A stretch of 64,000 nt of DNA, taken from Rostratula benghalensis (taxonomy: Eukaryota; Chordata; Aves; Charadriiformes; Rostratulidae). This document shows, piece by piece, positions 1 through 12,818 of this stretch. The notes beneath the pieces are model-generated. The model was not told the origin of the DNA, searched no databases, and was given only the letters and a program-made list of their open reading frames with translations. Made by a program: the position numbers and the translations under genes. Position 1 is the stretch's first letter; each line of letters starts with the position of its first letter. Where the stretch lies: positions 3,323,329 through 3,387,328 of the forward strand of contig VXAI01000015.1 of the NCBI GenBank assembly GCA_013399305.1, written 5' to 3'.

Positions 1-1814
1 AATTGAGGCATTTGGATTCTCTCAACAAAGCAATTTCTTCTACCCCTCTCACCCCTGTGGAGGAAACAACTGGGTGTACTTACTCCACCTGCTACTGCCC
101 TTATTATTATTCTTTCTCCAGGCTCAGTCATGGCTACCGGTGGTCACTTGTTTTGCTATAAACAATATATGGCCAATTTGCAGACAGGGGTGACCTCCCC
201 TGCACCAGCCCCTGCTCAGGGCTCCCCACCAGCCCTGTTTCACCAGCCATGGACAATGGCCAGACCCTGTGTCCTTCCCCACATGGTCCAAGCTAGCACA
301 TCACCCTGCTCCCAGCTGCCACCCAGCAACTTCCAGCTCTTTGGAGCACCCCAAGGCGATGTGCTGGGACCTGGCTGCCAATCAGTCTTCTCTTTAGGGT
401 TCAAGGCTACCTCAGCAGAGAAGAATGTGCCATATCAATTTCCTCCGTTGTCCTCGCAACTGTCCAGGCAAAGAAACATTTGTTATCTAGTGGCATATCC
501 CTATGGAGACCACTCAGGCATCCTACCCGTGGAGCTGGTAATTTTGCCAGAAACTCTGCTTTAAAGGGTTTTGCAACGTTAATTAGATTTCTGCAGTTGT
601 ATCTCTTGGCTCTGAATAAGAGCTAAACATCTCTGAGCACATGAGGAAGGGCTCAGCTCTTTGTCCCTGTTCAAAACCAGTTCTGAACAAGTCTGGCTTC
701 CAAGACTGAATTCCCTGTATGCGACACCTGAAATACAGTATTGTCCCTCACCAAAAGGAAATTAATTTGGGACTGTCAGGGTTCAGACACGGTAGAAGTC
801 TACATATCCTAGAAGCTGAGAGACGATCCCAGAGCTACGAAGAAAAGGAGATGTCCTTGCCTGGAGAACCAATTCCTCTAAATAGACAAGCAAAACCGAG
901 TATTTGTGATGGCACAGACCCGCACGATGCAGGAGGGGCAGTGAGTCGGCCCAAGGACTCTGGATTAATTTGACACAAAGCTCCTGCAACTCCAGCTCCC
1001 TTTCACCTCCAACAACGCACAGCCTCGGGCAGACACGGATGACCTCTGCCAGCACAGTTGGGCTTTTGTAGACAGCGCTTTCCAGGAAAGCATGGAACGA
1101 AGAAGAGCTGCCAAGTGCCTGGGAAATGCAGGAGGGGACAGGTTGGTTTTAATAGTTAACAGTCTTTTGGAATTTAAAACAGAGGCTGTTTTCTTTTCAG
1201 GAAGAGGGGACCAATAAATGAGATGGGAGGGAAACATGGAAGAGATGAGGAAAACTTTAACTCAGGGAAGCTCTGGGACTGGAGCTTCCTGAGCAGCAGG
1301 GCTAGATCCACTGCCTGAGCTGTTCCCGCAGCAGAGGTAAGAGACAGGGCACGTGGCTCACCAGGGTCCCACAGGGCCGGGAAACCAGAACAGAGGATGG
1401 AAAACAGCCCTGATGGTGCTGGGCTGGCATTTCCTACACAGCACAGCATGATTCCTGCCAGCTACTAGAAAAGGGCCTGGAAGCGAGGCAGTTGGTGGGG
1501 TCAGAAGATGCTTGGCACCAGGTGTCACTCCAGGGCAGCTATTAATCGTCACCCTTTGAGGCTGGAGCCACCCAAGTGCGATGGAGGGGTGGTGCTGGGA
1601 TGCAAAGGCGAGAACCAGCACACTGGCACTGTGGTCCTGTGGGCACATGCACTCACTGATGTTTTCAGGAGGTGGCCAAAGTGGCGTCACACCTTCCCGA
1701 GGAGAGTGGCAGAGCCCCTGCAGACAGGTGACAGTGGGTCTGTGCCTCCACTGCAGCTACAGGACATACCTGGGACATACAGGGGGCATACGGTGGGCTC
1801 AGTGCCATGCACAT

Positions 1815-2200
1815 TCAGCCTGAAAAAGAAGAGGCTCTGGGGAGACCTTATTGTGGCCTTCCAGTTCTTAAAGAGGGCCTACAGGAAAGATGGGAACAAA
1901 CTTTTTAGCAGGGCTTGTTGTGATAGGACAAAAGGTAAAGGATTTCAACTAAAAGAGGGAAGATTTAGACTAAAGGTAAGGAAGACATTTTTTACTATGA
2001 GATTGATGAAACACTGGCCCAGGTTGCTCAGAGAGGTGGAAGATGCCTCATCTCAGCAAGGATTCAAGGTCACATGGGACGGGGCTCCAGTCCAACCTGA
2101 TCTAGTTGAAGATGTCCCTGCTCATGGCAGGGGAGGTGTTTACTAGACAGCCTTTTAAGGTCCCTTCCAACCCAAACTATTCTGTGATTCTATGATTTTA
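1815..2200 (+). mobile_element. CR1 LINE, 5'-truncated 3' end
   Basis: The translated frame keeps CR1 ORF2 C-terminal signatures such as LWGDLIVAFQFLKRAYRKDG and GFQLKEGRFRLKVRKTFF, followed by the usual HW-x-R-L-x-x-EVEDA region. The copy ends with the typical avian CR1 3' UTR: a 'ggtcccttccaaccca' motif and the terminal octamer-type repeat 'attctgtgattctatg'. Like most CR1 copies it is heavily 5'-truncated and cannot move. It is antisense to the inferred MMP17 transcript. Confidence 0.93.
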
Positions 2201-5200
2201 AGAAGAAAGTCAAAGTTTGCTCAGCTATTGATAAATGTATTTGCTGTGAGGTAAAAGGAAATTACTGCAGAATAAGAGCAAGGAGGCACAGAAGACACTT
2301 TGCAAACTTTATCCACTTAAATCATGGGCTACTGTTGCCATACTGCAGGGATTTAGTGACCAAAAGTCAGCACCCAGGGACAGGATTTGAACATTGGGAG
2401 CCCCTGTCTCCCAGGCTAAGTTAATATTGTTCCACTCACCCTCAATTAATAATAGCAATAAAAAAGTTACTCGGGCAGCAGCCTGGAGGGCTGGGCACCA
2501 TGCGAACCCACCTCCTGCTTCCACAGGTGGGTTTCCAACCTCGCACCCAGCCCAGCACCAACACATTTTCTCGGATATTTTCCCAGTTTCCACAAGAGGG
2601 CACCGGCACGACACCAACGGGGATGCCTGGGTGTCCCTGAGCAGCTGGGCCCCTTCCCACCACCCACTCAGGGACAGAAGGGAAGAGGTTGATGTTTATC
2701 TCCCAGGAGCTTCCTGCACAGGCTGGGAGTGAAGACGTGTTGGTTCTGGACTCCCGGCTCACCAAGACATTTGCCATTCCAGAAAGAAACACTTTTTGCT
2801 CAAAAAGTGATTATCTGGACTAGCTCTGCTAACACTGCAGGGGGGCTACAGGGAGCGGAGTGGTCTTTCCCCTGTGGATGTGGAGGGGCACCCACCATCA
2901 CCCATCTGCTCAAACCTCCACCCGCCTTGGCACAACCCAGGCAGGGAGCAGGAACCCTCAAGAGCTGTTCCTCTGCAGAAAGGATTCGTTCACAGGGCAC
3001 TGCTGGGCTCCTGGCAAGCCAGGAAAAGAGATAGATCAGGAAAAGTAAACTCCTGGGTGCCAGAAACATGGATGAAAAAAAACCCTGCCCCTTTTCAGTC
3101 GATGGGCTATGCAGAGCAAACTCACTGAGCACACACCTACCCCAACCCAAGGGTCCGCCAGAAGACCCACAAGAGTCCACAAGGCAGAAGTCACTCCACA
3201 GCATCACCTGGGAGAGGAGCATCCCACAGCCATGGCCAGAGCAGGCCTAGGTCCCACAGATGCCCAATGCCTCTGGCTCCCAGCAGCATCATGACAGGTG
3301 ACAGGGCTCAGTACTGCCAGGACCATGCTGAGGTGCAGCCTGACCACACAAAAGCTGCCACTGGTGCTCATGCAGCAGCATTCACATTCATATGACCACT
3401 CTGAGCAAACACATCATGCACTGCTTCCTCCACTACGTGACCCTCTGCACTGCCAGGGTTTGACAGGGAATGAAGCAGCTCTTAAGAGCCAAAATACATA
3501 CTGCTGCCAAAATACGTAACGCAAACACTGATCCAGCAACTGCCTCTCATATGGAGCCCCTTGAGCTGTACCCCAGAGAGCTACAGGTATGAAAGGAGGG
3601 GACTCCACAAAAGCCACCCAACTCCAGGCTGGACAGGATAGCCCTTCACTAAGGCAAGCCCCTGACTATGAGAGACCTGGTACTCGGGGCTCAGGCTACC
3701 TTTTAGCAAGAAATAAGATTGCTTGGCTAACAACTACACCTCATGCCTCAGAACTTGGGAGATCAGGCACTTGTGCTCTGGGTTTTAGGCAGAGAAAGAG
3801 AATTTTGGTATCTTCTTGAGTCAGCTTTTTAACCCAGGTGAGCTTGTAGAAGACTACTCCAATCACTGCTGCCCCATTCACTGCCCGTACAGGACCCTGG
3901 TGTGCAACAGCTGATTTCCTCTAGATTATCTTGATCTTGCTGGACACTGAGTGAGTGCAGAGCAAACCACGAGGTGTATTAGAAATGCCAGAACACCAAC
4001 AGATTGTCTGACAGTGCTGTCATTCTGTCATGAAATATGACATGCATCCAGCCTGGGAGAAAGAACTGGATTGCTGTACACTTTAGTGCTGACTGAGGCC
4101 ATGCAAGATTATTCCTCATTTTGGAGCCTCATTGATCAGACCTGAAGGATACATTTCTGCAGCATAAACAAAATGTGGAAAAAGTCCCAAACCACCCTTT
4201 AGCTGTGCCTTTTATATAGAACACGTTGCCATTCCACAAGCATGTCTATAAGGGATTTCCCGTTGTGAACCCAATTTCCTCTCACTTTTGAACAAAAAAG
4301 CATCTCTGCATCTCTGACATGAAGGATGCAAAGGTAGAGACAGCGTGGCTTGGTACAGAGCAACAGGGAATTGGCCGAGCAGCAACAAAATGGAGAATGA
4401 ACAAGAAAAATAAAAGCCAATTTAATGCAGAGAATTTATCAAAGGAGAAAAGATGCTTCTCAAGCAGCATCACTGACTGCCCTTCTGCTGCCAAATGTGC
4501 CAGAGAGATACTATGAAAGGAAGAACAACAAAGTAAACACAAGTAACAAGGTGGGAACAAGCCTACAGGCTGCTGGGTGCTCCCCATGCTCCCCAACACG
4601 TGCCTTGCCAAAGGCACCACCTCGGTCATGCTCCAGCCAGGACACAACTAATGTTGAGTGGATGTAACATCTCTGGAGGAGATCCCACATGGTGGGCTCA
4701 AGAAAAACAGTAGAGACTGCTCTGTTTCTGTCTTCTCAGTGATAAATAAGACGTGGCATCCTTCCCCAAAGGCTGAATTCATCAACTCCACACTTTACAG
4801 ATATTTAGATCTGGAGCCATGATGGAATTGTTGCTAGCAGTCATGGTATCTTTTTGGTCCTTGTGCTTTTCTGGGGATCCTATAACCAAACTTCCCAGGA
4901 GTTACAGAAGGACAAAAGGAGCATTTTTCTTGTGTTACACCCTTCAGCCAAACACACCTCCAAATTTTTGGTAATATGATTTTCCAGGGTGGCTCCCAGC
5001 AGAGCCACCCAGCAGCTCAGGGCACCAGGAGTCACGGCTTTGACTTCGAGGAAAATCCATCTGCTGAGATGTACTTCAGTCACAATGTCAGCAATAGTTT
5101 CTGTGTGTGACAACATCTCACTGAGAAAAAACAAATCTTCATGAAAGGTTGACTGATACATAGCCATTCAAAGCCTGAGAAGCAGCAATATAGCTTATAA

Positions 5201-6390
5201 CTCGCAGTATTTTGGAAAGTTTACAGCTGCCAATCAAGCACACAATTTCTCAGAAGACTGTTTCCAGACTGTTTCAGAAGGGAGTGCACGGGGATCCTTG
5301 CTTTTTATATCATTCGGGTCCTCTCCAGTGGTCAGCTGCTCACCTGGTCCCAACACCACTCCTGGATCTGCTTCCTCAATCTCAAAAAGCCTTGGACAGT
5401 GAGAACTCTGAAGTCTGGCAATAGCCCATGAAGCTTCCTTATGATTTCTTGGTAAACTCCCATCTGGAAAAATCCAGAGCTGGGCGGTTTGAGGTGCAAG
5501 CCCTGGGGAAGCTGTATGGAATTACATGTCTCCACCATGGTGCAGGACAGGCAACTTCTGCAAATGAAGACAGACCTGTGGATGAAGCAGGCCAGACCTC
5601 TTACCGCTCACTTGCATTTTGGATGAGGGACCCTTTTGTCCTTAGGGAAGGATGAGTGTAGCAGACTGTAGTGAACACTCCAATTGCAGAGCAAAACTAG
5701 GACACAACAGCAGCACCTGGGCTGTCAGGTAAACTTCAGGAGCTGTACCACAGGAGGTGCCAGTTGGGGTTTGTTAAATGACAAGGTGATATAATCCAAA
5801 CATGTCCATCACCTGCAAGCAAGGACCCTGTGACACAGGTAAAATTGCTTTTGTTCCCTCAAAAGATCAATATTGTCAGGATGAAGTAATATGCCAGCCA
5901 CTGTGAAGAACTCCACCTGACCACTGACAGTCAACAGGCAGAAACTCCCTCTTGAAAAAATAATATAAAAGAAATCCTGAATATATTGCCACTTTCCAAA
6001 TCACCATATTTTGAACATTCTCACCAAGAGCTCTGGACCATCTCTAGATTTCTGGGAAGAACGAACTGCTGTGCACATGGTTTATTCTAATGCAGGAAAC
6101 TCCTCAGATTTAATCGAGTTCTTTTCTATTAAATCATCAAGGCTAATCAAGCTGCCAGAGTCCCATCTGAAGACCAGACTCCTCTATGAACATCGGCATT
6201 TACTCCACATCAATCATGGCAGGATTTTCCTCTGAACAAACCTGATGTCAAAGGCAGTTTCTCATTACACTTATCTAAAACACTCCTGTCCTTCAGAAGC
6301 TTCTTCCCCTCGCCCCCGCACGTCTGCTTTGTTTTGTGCTGGATTTAACTTCGCATATGTGGTTTGGTGTGGGTTTGTTTTTGTTGTGTT

Positions 6391-6402
6391 TTTTTTTTTT
6401 TT
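6391..6402. repeat. Poly-T tract in a T/G-rich stretch
   Basis: A homopolymer T run lies within a longer T/G-rich segment (about 6330-6405). It could be the trace of an old retroposon tail on the minus strand, but no adjoining element was recognised. Confidence 0.7.
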
Positions 6403-6818
6403 AATATAACATCAAATCTCTTAATTCTCTGACCCAGAAATCAGAAACAATCCTCATAAAAATCTGGTACAAAGAAGACCCACGCAGCTGCACATGCACA
6501 GCAGCAAGAGCTTCTGAAACTCCCAAATCTACCCATTTAAAGTGATTTTGATTAAAGAAAGCATTTTGAGAACTGTTTCTGTTGGAACTTGGGTTATTTT
6601 GAAAGCAAATCCTTGGCTTCCAAGTGCAGCTCTATTCTGAACAGGACACTTTAAAGAGCCATGGTGTGGTGGCCCAGGTTTACCATCAGCTGGTGGTTTG
6701 CACCTGGGATGTGAGGGCTTTTCCCTCCCACAATGTCACATCCGTGAGGCCAGCTAGGACCTGACACCCACACTGGGTATGCTCCTGCTCCCAAAACATC
6801 CAGAAATAAAGGTTCCCT

Positions 6819-6970
6819 CAGCAGCAGCGTGACCTTTCCCGGAGCCGCACAGCCCGTTCCTGCAGCGCTTTTGCCAATGAGTAAATAATGAGAAATTAGT
6901 GCCTGGCCCCGGCGATGAGTCAGAGCGAGCTGCCGCTGCCACTAATGAACCTGCAGGGGCAAAACAGGGT
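6819..6970. promoter_or_regulatory. Candidate regulatory block with AP-1-type site
   Basis: This unique segment keeps several CpGs outside any CpG island. It contains TGAGTCA at 6916-6922, a perfect AP-1 core, next to AT-rich motifs (AAATAATGAGAAATTAG just upstream). Its position inside the presumed first intron of MMP17 would suit an enhancer. The call rests only on composition and one short motif. Confidence 0.25.
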
Positions 6971-7839
6971 GTTGGAGACATCTAAAACCCCCTGTTTCTG
7001 TGATGACATCATCTGTGTCACCCCCCTGTGTCCCCAGTGGGGCCAATGTGCACGGTCCCACCAGTAAGTGACACCCATGCACCAGCCCGGGAGAGAGCCC
7101 TGTCCGATGCCAGGCAGGGGATGGGAATGCACTGCATTTTGCATCACCACTTTGGAAGCTTCATTTAATGAGGGAGAATAATGAACCACCGCAGGCTGAG
7201 TCAGGTCAGCACAGACAGGCAGCGACCTCCAGCACAAGAGCCCCAGAAATTATTAGGGGCAACCCATTGCAGGTTGCAGAGTACAGGGTGCAGAGGTACA
7301 GCTCTGTCACATGCTGCCACCAGAGATGGTGGGATCCACCTGGGGGTGTCCTACCAGCCAGGAGCTTCTCCTACCCCCACAGTGGTTCACTACCACATCC
7401 AGGGACGAAGAACATGGGCAAGGTGGGAGCTCATCTACTCCATCCCCAGCATCAACCAAGGGGAAGTCCCCAGTGACAGCAGGATTTCACCCACCCGCTC
7501 TGAACCCTTCCTGAAGGCAGTCTCATTAAAGGGGGAAATTTAGTTTAACTACCCTGGGTAATTCACACGGCTGGGCCCACAATAGCAGCCAAAGGCAGGA
7601 GGAAATTGCATTACTGTATCTGGAGGTCTGGGGTACTCAAATCTGAAAGGGAAATAATGGTTCAACCCAGCCAGGGCTTTAATACCAGATTAAATGCTTT
7701 CACAGGATCCCGTCTATTTGAAAGCTTCCAGCCAGCCTTTTGTCAAGCCAATTTAGTTTGCATTGTACTTTGGCTTCAAGAGGTACCTTAAAATGTAACC
7801 AGCAGCACTTTTAACCTTTTTCTTTTTTTTTTTAAACAT

Positions 7840-8090
7840 GGTAGTTTAACTTTCTTGGAGAAAATTCATGGACCTGGAATGGCCACTACTCTGTCCAGGA
7901 AGGGAATGAAGTGCTTTAATGGCAGAGAAGCCAAGAAAAGCTCCTCTCTCCAATGCCATTGGCCTGAATGCATTATTGTTTAGGGAATCTATTTGAGCAT
8001 TTTGTACTGAAAGACTTGCCTTTTTAGAAGACTGAATGAAGATCTGACTGGGATTATCAATTTTTAATTTCCCCATTAGCAGAAACAGAA
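7840..8090. promoter_or_regulatory. Candidate conserved non-coding block
   Basis: This repeat-free stretch lies in the presumed MMP17 intron. It contains several AT-rich cores (ATTATTG, TTATCAATTTTTAATTT) and CCATTGG, with no coding potential on either strand beyond chance frames. It reads like amniote conserved non-coding DNA, which is an impression that alignment would have to confirm. Confidence 0.25.
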
Positions 8091-9092
8091 GGTTATGAGT
8101 CTGGTAGTTTCTCTTGCTAGAGGGAACAGCCTATTTCCATGCAAGGATTTTACTTTACGAGGGCTAATTATGCCAAGCATTGAACCAGGAGGTAACCTAT
8201 GGCTCAGGAACACTGTGCTTGGCCCCAGGTACTTAAATGCAGCAATTTAGGAGAGTCCCTGGCTGATCCTGGGGCAGGCAGACTACGACTGGACGAGCAA
8301 GTGTAGCCACATGTCAGCATGTGGCAGGGCCAGCAGAAGATGCTCCCATGCTCCTACTGGCAGGGAGAGCTCCCGAAGAACAGCAAGAAGGGCTCCATTC
8401 CCCAGGCGTAGGCTGACTTCTGCTCTGAAATTCAGCACCTGGGAGACGAGGGGCACAGATCTGTAGGAATCCTGCCCCTCCACTCCCCAATGTGGGTACA
8501 CAGAGAACCCTCTGTCTGTTCCTCCCCAAGCCCAACCCACAGCATCTCAGGGCTCTGTGCCACTACTGCTCTCCCCACAAGAGCATCCTTGTCATTCAAA
8601 TGAGAAGCTGCCACAAAGGCGAGGGCCCTGTCCTGAACAAAGAGCCACTTGGGACGGCGGCAGAGGGGAACGCTGGTCTGTGGTCTCCATGAATGCAAAT
8701 GCTTCCAACCCCTGGGAGTAACTTCTCTGGGAACAACACAGACAGGCTTTGTGAGCAGGAGGCCGAGGGAGGCATCACTTCTACGCAAGCCCCTAGGAAT
8801 GCCCAGCAAGCCCCAGCTGGAGAAACGCCTGGGGGGCACACACAGACCTTCCCTGTCACCCCTGACCACCCAGTCAAAAAAAGCAGCTCACACTAGGCTA
8901 TTTTGCACCCATACTCTCGTAACAAAACTAAAAGTTTCCTGGCATTCCTGCACCCCTTGGCCACTGACACCAGAGCCCATGTCCACAAGGCATGATCTCC
9001 ATTGATGTCACCACTGCCACCACACCACCAAACCCCATCCCGCAACCCCAGCACCAGGGCAAAGCACCTGCCTCAGGGCCAAGGTTGCTCAG

Positions 9093-9724
9093 TGTCCTGG
9101 TTTGAGCAGCACAGGATAAATAATTTTACTTTTCCATAAAGTCTCTTCTAATAGTAGGGAAAATTGCATTTTTAAAAGACTCTAGTGTCTGAATTTGTGA
9201 AAGTATTTGCTGTATAGTCAGTTATTGGCTGCAAGCTTCCAGGTCTCGGTGTTTTTGAGCTTGCCAGGTGCAGAGACGAGGAGGAATGAGACCCAGACAC
9301 TTGACTCAAGCTACCAACAGAGATATTTCATACCATGAAGGTCACATTCAACATAAATTAGAAAGCTGACTGAGGAGTGTTCTGTTCTATGATGGCTGCA
9401 ATCCCTGAAACTTCTTTGCTTGGGTGTCAGACCCCCAAGCCTGTCCCTTCCTCCCAAAGCCACAGCACTCACTGTGTCCAGCACAGGTTGTCCCCTGCTG
9501 GGTGCACAGCTTCCCGATGATGGAATGGGCTGAGTATAATCCTTGTGTGTTCTATATCAGCATTGGGATCAATATTGGTTCTTCAGTATTATTAGTGTTA
9601 ATAATTTAGTATTATTCTATTAAATCTGTTTATATTTCAAAGCTCAGGTTTTCTTGTTTTTTACTAGTTCCCTTTCCCAGGTGGGGAGGGGTCATCAGGT
9701 GAAAGAATAATTGTCTAAAAGACA
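9093..9724 (+). mobile_element. Solo LTR of an endogenous retrovirus (passerine ERVL-like)
   Basis: This block of about 632 bp begins TGTCCTGGTTT and ends AAAAGACA, so the ends form degenerate TG...CA inverted termini. It has a TATAAT-like box at 9535-9540 and an ATTAAA poly(A)-type signal at 9619-9624, followed by a T-rich tail, as in an LTR read on the plus strand. The texture (TGTCCTGG start, repeated 'ttattatt' before the ATTAAA, then 'ctagttccctttcccaggtgggga') resembles LTRs I know from zebra finch and other songbirds. No gag, pol or env frames flank it, so it is a solo LTR. The flanking bases (ctcag and gtaaa) show no obvious target-site duplication, so the boundaries may be off by a few bases. 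The family name is from memory. Confidence 0.8.
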
Positions 9725-10089
9725 GTAAATTACTGTGAGTTCTTTAATTCCTAACACTCAGCTTTTGCCTGGTGCCCAGTGTCCCATCACACAGCTGCCT
9801 GCAGCCCAGCGGGCAGGACCTGCCTGTTCAACAGCCAGCTCCCTTACAAACCAGCAGGTCTCCAGGTCAACACCTTCAGTGTTGAGTCCACAGCACCAGC
9901 TCTTCTGAAAAATACAACCTGATGGTTGAGCTCCCTTCGGACCTGCTTCAAAGCCCAGTGAAGCAGGAGCTCTGATTACTCGGTTACTGCTAATGTGTAT
10001 GAAGTTTTTGCTGCTCGCACCCCTGAGATGCTCAAGCCCAACAGCCATAAAAACATGCGATTAGCAAATGCTGGGGTGAGGGGGAATTG

Positions 10090-10370
10090 GAGGTTTCCTG
10101 TAAAGGCAGCAGCACAAAATGTGAAGTAGTAAATCTCAAAAGCAACATACTAAAATGTAAGGCAAACACTCAAGTCAAGCTCCATTCCATCTGCTTTTTT
10201 ATGCTCTCTTTGTTAGAGCAGCTAATGGAGAACAATAAAAACATTAATAATCAAGCTAGATTTATAAACTGGGCAGGATATTCCACTAGTAATGAAATCT
10301 GGAGAATCATTCAATATTATATTGCTTTGGGCAGCACTCTAACAAGAACTGCCTTTGAATTATAGCCCTC
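10090..10370. promoter_or_regulatory. Candidate conserved non-coding block
   Basis: This AT-rich unique sequence carries homeodomain-type cores (ATTAATAATC, CTAATGG, CTAGTAATG) and no repeat signature. A 92-codon open frame (10087-10365, plus) covers it, but it has no domain, signal peptide or family resemblance. Regulatory DNA is the likelier reading; a short unknown coding region is not excluded. Confidence 0.25.
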
Positions 10371-12511
10371 TCTCATTTTTCTGAACTTTAATTTGGCCCA
10401 GCACCACTGTTCCTTTTAAAACAAACCTATGGCAGGACCGGAGCAGAGGATGCAGCTCAGCGTTGCAGTCTTGTTGGGCACTGAAACCCCCCCAGCTGCA
10501 AGGGGGGTTATTTGGGATCTAAAAGCCCTGTTGACATTGTGCTCTATTTACTGCTGAGAATTGCTGGATATAATTTCCAAAGGTGAGTGGAGCTTTCTAT
10601 TGCCATGGTTTCACGCTTCCTAGTTTTCAAATATTTGGTTGAAATGCATCACAGATCTTTAATTTCTTAGTTGCTTCATAAAGTGGATGTCAAATAATTC
10701 TTCTTAAAGCTCTCATTTCCCACACAGTGGTATTTTCCCGACAAACACCTCTGAAAATACCTGGCTTTTTCTGCTCCCTACAGCTCATTAGAGGGCATAA
10801 GAACAAACCTGTTTTACAATCAACCCCTTTGTAACCCCACCAACACTGTCTCCAGCCAGACAGATATATTTGCCCCAGCAAGAAATCACCAAGAGACCCA
10901 ATCTGACATCTTCTGCTCTGCCCTCCCCAGCCTAAACAGCCTCTTCACGTCGGGCGCTGTAATCCCCTTCTCCCGCAGTTCACTTCTGCACCGTTATCAC
11001 CATCCCCGGAACCTCTTGCTTTGCCAGGCTGTCACAGCTCTTCAGCACGGCTTTGAGCCACCACTCAAATCCAGTCCAGGACAAATAAAAAAAGGTACCT
11101 GAAAGCTGTCAGCGATAACTCATAAGCCCCCCCTGAGTTTTAACATTTAACCTGTAAAAGCTGAGGGCAGCACGCACAGTAGCAAGGGCAAAAGCAGGTC
11201 AAAGACAAAGTTTGACTCAAATTGATTGAGGCAGAACACACCAATTCATGTGCTGTTTGCATGAAATATTAATTCCAGCTTTAACATTCGGTCATAGAGG
11301 AAAGCAAATGCTCCTTAACGATGCAGACGTGTCTTATTTTCCCCACATTTTCTATTCTGCTAGGAAGTGATGGGGAAGGACAGGCTTTGTCCTTCCCGGC
11401 AGGTGTTGGAGCGGGAGCCTGCGAGCCGGGGCTGTGGCTCGGTGGCGTCCTGGTGCACTGCTCCATGCAAGCTCCTCTCGTTAGATAACCCAGCTGTGCT
11501 GCAAATCCACCCTCCCTCCTTCACAACAGAGCAACGATGGCTGTTTGAAATTCAATGAATTTCAGGGAATTTCTCCAAACTGGCGGGTCCAGCCCCAGAC
11601 GGCTTTCCAACACCTAGGTTTGATGTAGTCGTGGAGCTTCTCCTCTCTGAGCTATGGATGGCATCAGCTACAGTAAACTTTTCCTCCTACAGGAGAAAAG
11701 CTTCCATCTCTCTCTTCTCCTCTCAGAGGAGATGGTGTGGAGCTGTACAGACCTGTTGGCACCATGACCTGGCGGGGACATGACCTAAGCCCTCCCTGCC
11801 TGTTAAAACCTATCATCCACCCACAAACCGAGCAGGCACCTGCAGGCAGAGAAGCAGGACCACAAGGGTGCCCATGCTGTGCAGACCACCGCAATGAAGT
11901 CAACCCTCCACTTACTGCCGGCACAGAGCAGCCCCTACAGCATCCCTGAGTGTGTCCCAATCCCCAGGGATTGCTCCGACTCCAAACGTGCCATTTACCC
12001 CTCTTGTCTGTGTGACTCCACCACAGACAGAGAGCCCTTAACAGAGGCCAGCCCTTTCCTAGCGCCTGAAAAATCACCGTCCATGTGTGAAGGCTGGTGG
12101 GGCCATCACCCTGCGGGTGCTGGACTGGGGGAAAGTTGGGCCACTACAATGGGGGGCACTATGCACTGGGTGCACACAACGGGCTGCAAGGGAGGGGGGA
12201 GGCACGGGTTTTAAAAGGGCTCCCTGCAGCGGGAATAGGGTAGGGGGGAGATGGACCATCGAGCGGTGGCACGAGGTGCAAGAGGAAACACCATGTAGAG
12301 GATGCTGGGGGGGGACACGGGGTGTAAAGGGGGCCCAAGCAGCGGGTGCAGGCTGGAGGGCACCGGCTGCCAAGGGGGGCACCGAGCACTGCGGGGTGGG
12401 TGGGAGGCGGGGGCCGGCAATACCCGGAGGAGGGGGGACAGAACCCAGAGAGGCCGGAGCCGGGTGGGGTGAGAGCGGAGAGGAGCGAGCGGGGGGTCGC
12501 GGATAACTCAC

Positions 12512-12598
12512 AACTCCTCGGGTGATGTCTTCCGCCGCGGGGGTGGGCGCCGCGGGCGCTTCTTGCCACGCCAGCCACAGGGCGACCACGAGGAGCAT
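12512..12598 (-). CDS. MMP17: MMP17 (MT4-MMP) coding exon 1, signal peptide and propeptide start
   Basis: MMP17 is a GPI-anchored membrane-type matrix metalloproteinase acting at the cell surface. On the minus strand, from the ATG at 12596-12598, 29 codons encode a hydrophobic signal peptide (MLLVVALWLAWQEAPA) and then APTPAAEDITRGV. The latter aligns with the human MMP17 segment ending A-E-D-L-S-L-G-V, just before the E-W-L-S-R-F-G-Y-L-P-P motif of exon 2. The donor GTGAGT at 12506-12511 sits where related MT-MMP genes splice. The frame is open upstream of the ATG (Arg-rich, R-H-R-A-R-R-R-E) into the gap, and the human protein begins with a similar Arg-rich leader, so the true start may lie in the missing sequence. 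Catalytic, hemopexin and GPI regions are outside the window. Position downstream of SFSWAP on the same strand matches human 12q24.33 and supports the call. Confidence 0.78.
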
Positions 12599-12625
12599 CT
12601 CCCGGCGGCGGGCGCGGTGCCGGGC

Positions 12626-12764
12626 NNNNNNNNNNNNNNNNNNNNNNNNNNNNNNNNNNNNNNNNNNNNNNNNNNNNNNNNNNNNNNNNNNNNNNNNNNN
12701 NNNNNNNNNNNNNNNNNNNNNNNNNNNNNNNNNNNNNNNNNNNNNNNNNNNNNNNNNNNNNNNN
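12626..12764. other. Assembly gap (N-run)
   Basis: 139 undetermined bases lie in the middle of the CpG island, directly upstream of the recognisable MMP17 exon 1. Extreme GC is the likely cause. The gap may hide the 5' end of the coding region and part of the 5' UTR. Open frames that cross it are not real evidence of coding. Confidence 0.99.
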
Positions 12765-12818
12765 GCATCCGCGCTCCCGCCCCGGGCTGCGGGCGCCGCC
12801 GGGGTGAGAGGCAGGGGG

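Larger units (their letters stand above)
1..12511 (-). other. MMP17: Probable MMP17 intron 1 (partial, runs off the left edge)
   Basis: This stretch lies downstream, on the minus strand, of the MMP17 exon 1 donor site at 12506-12511. I looked on the minus strand for the next expected exon, the propeptide segment with the W-L-x-x-F/Y-G-Y-L-P-P motif, and for the zinc-binding HExxHxxGxxH motif, and found neither. The second exon is therefore probably outside the window. The interval holds a CR1 tail (1815-2200), an LTR (9093-9724), a poly-T tract near 6390 and several AT-rich unique blocks. The many short open frames here have no recognisable domains and look like chance. That it is an intron is inferred from gene order and orientation. 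Confidence 0.6.

Noticed and set aside
1508..2146. 212-codon plus-strand frame as a possible host gene
   Set aside because: Its second half is CR1 ORF2 C-terminal sequence ending in a CR1 3' UTR, so it is a transposon remnant with chance upstream extension.
1..12511. MMP17 exon 2 or catalytic exons in the left part of the window
   Set aside because: I searched by eye on the minus strand for the W-L-x-x-F/Y-G-Y-L-P-P and HExxHxxGxxH motifs and found none; the exons are probably beyond the left edge.
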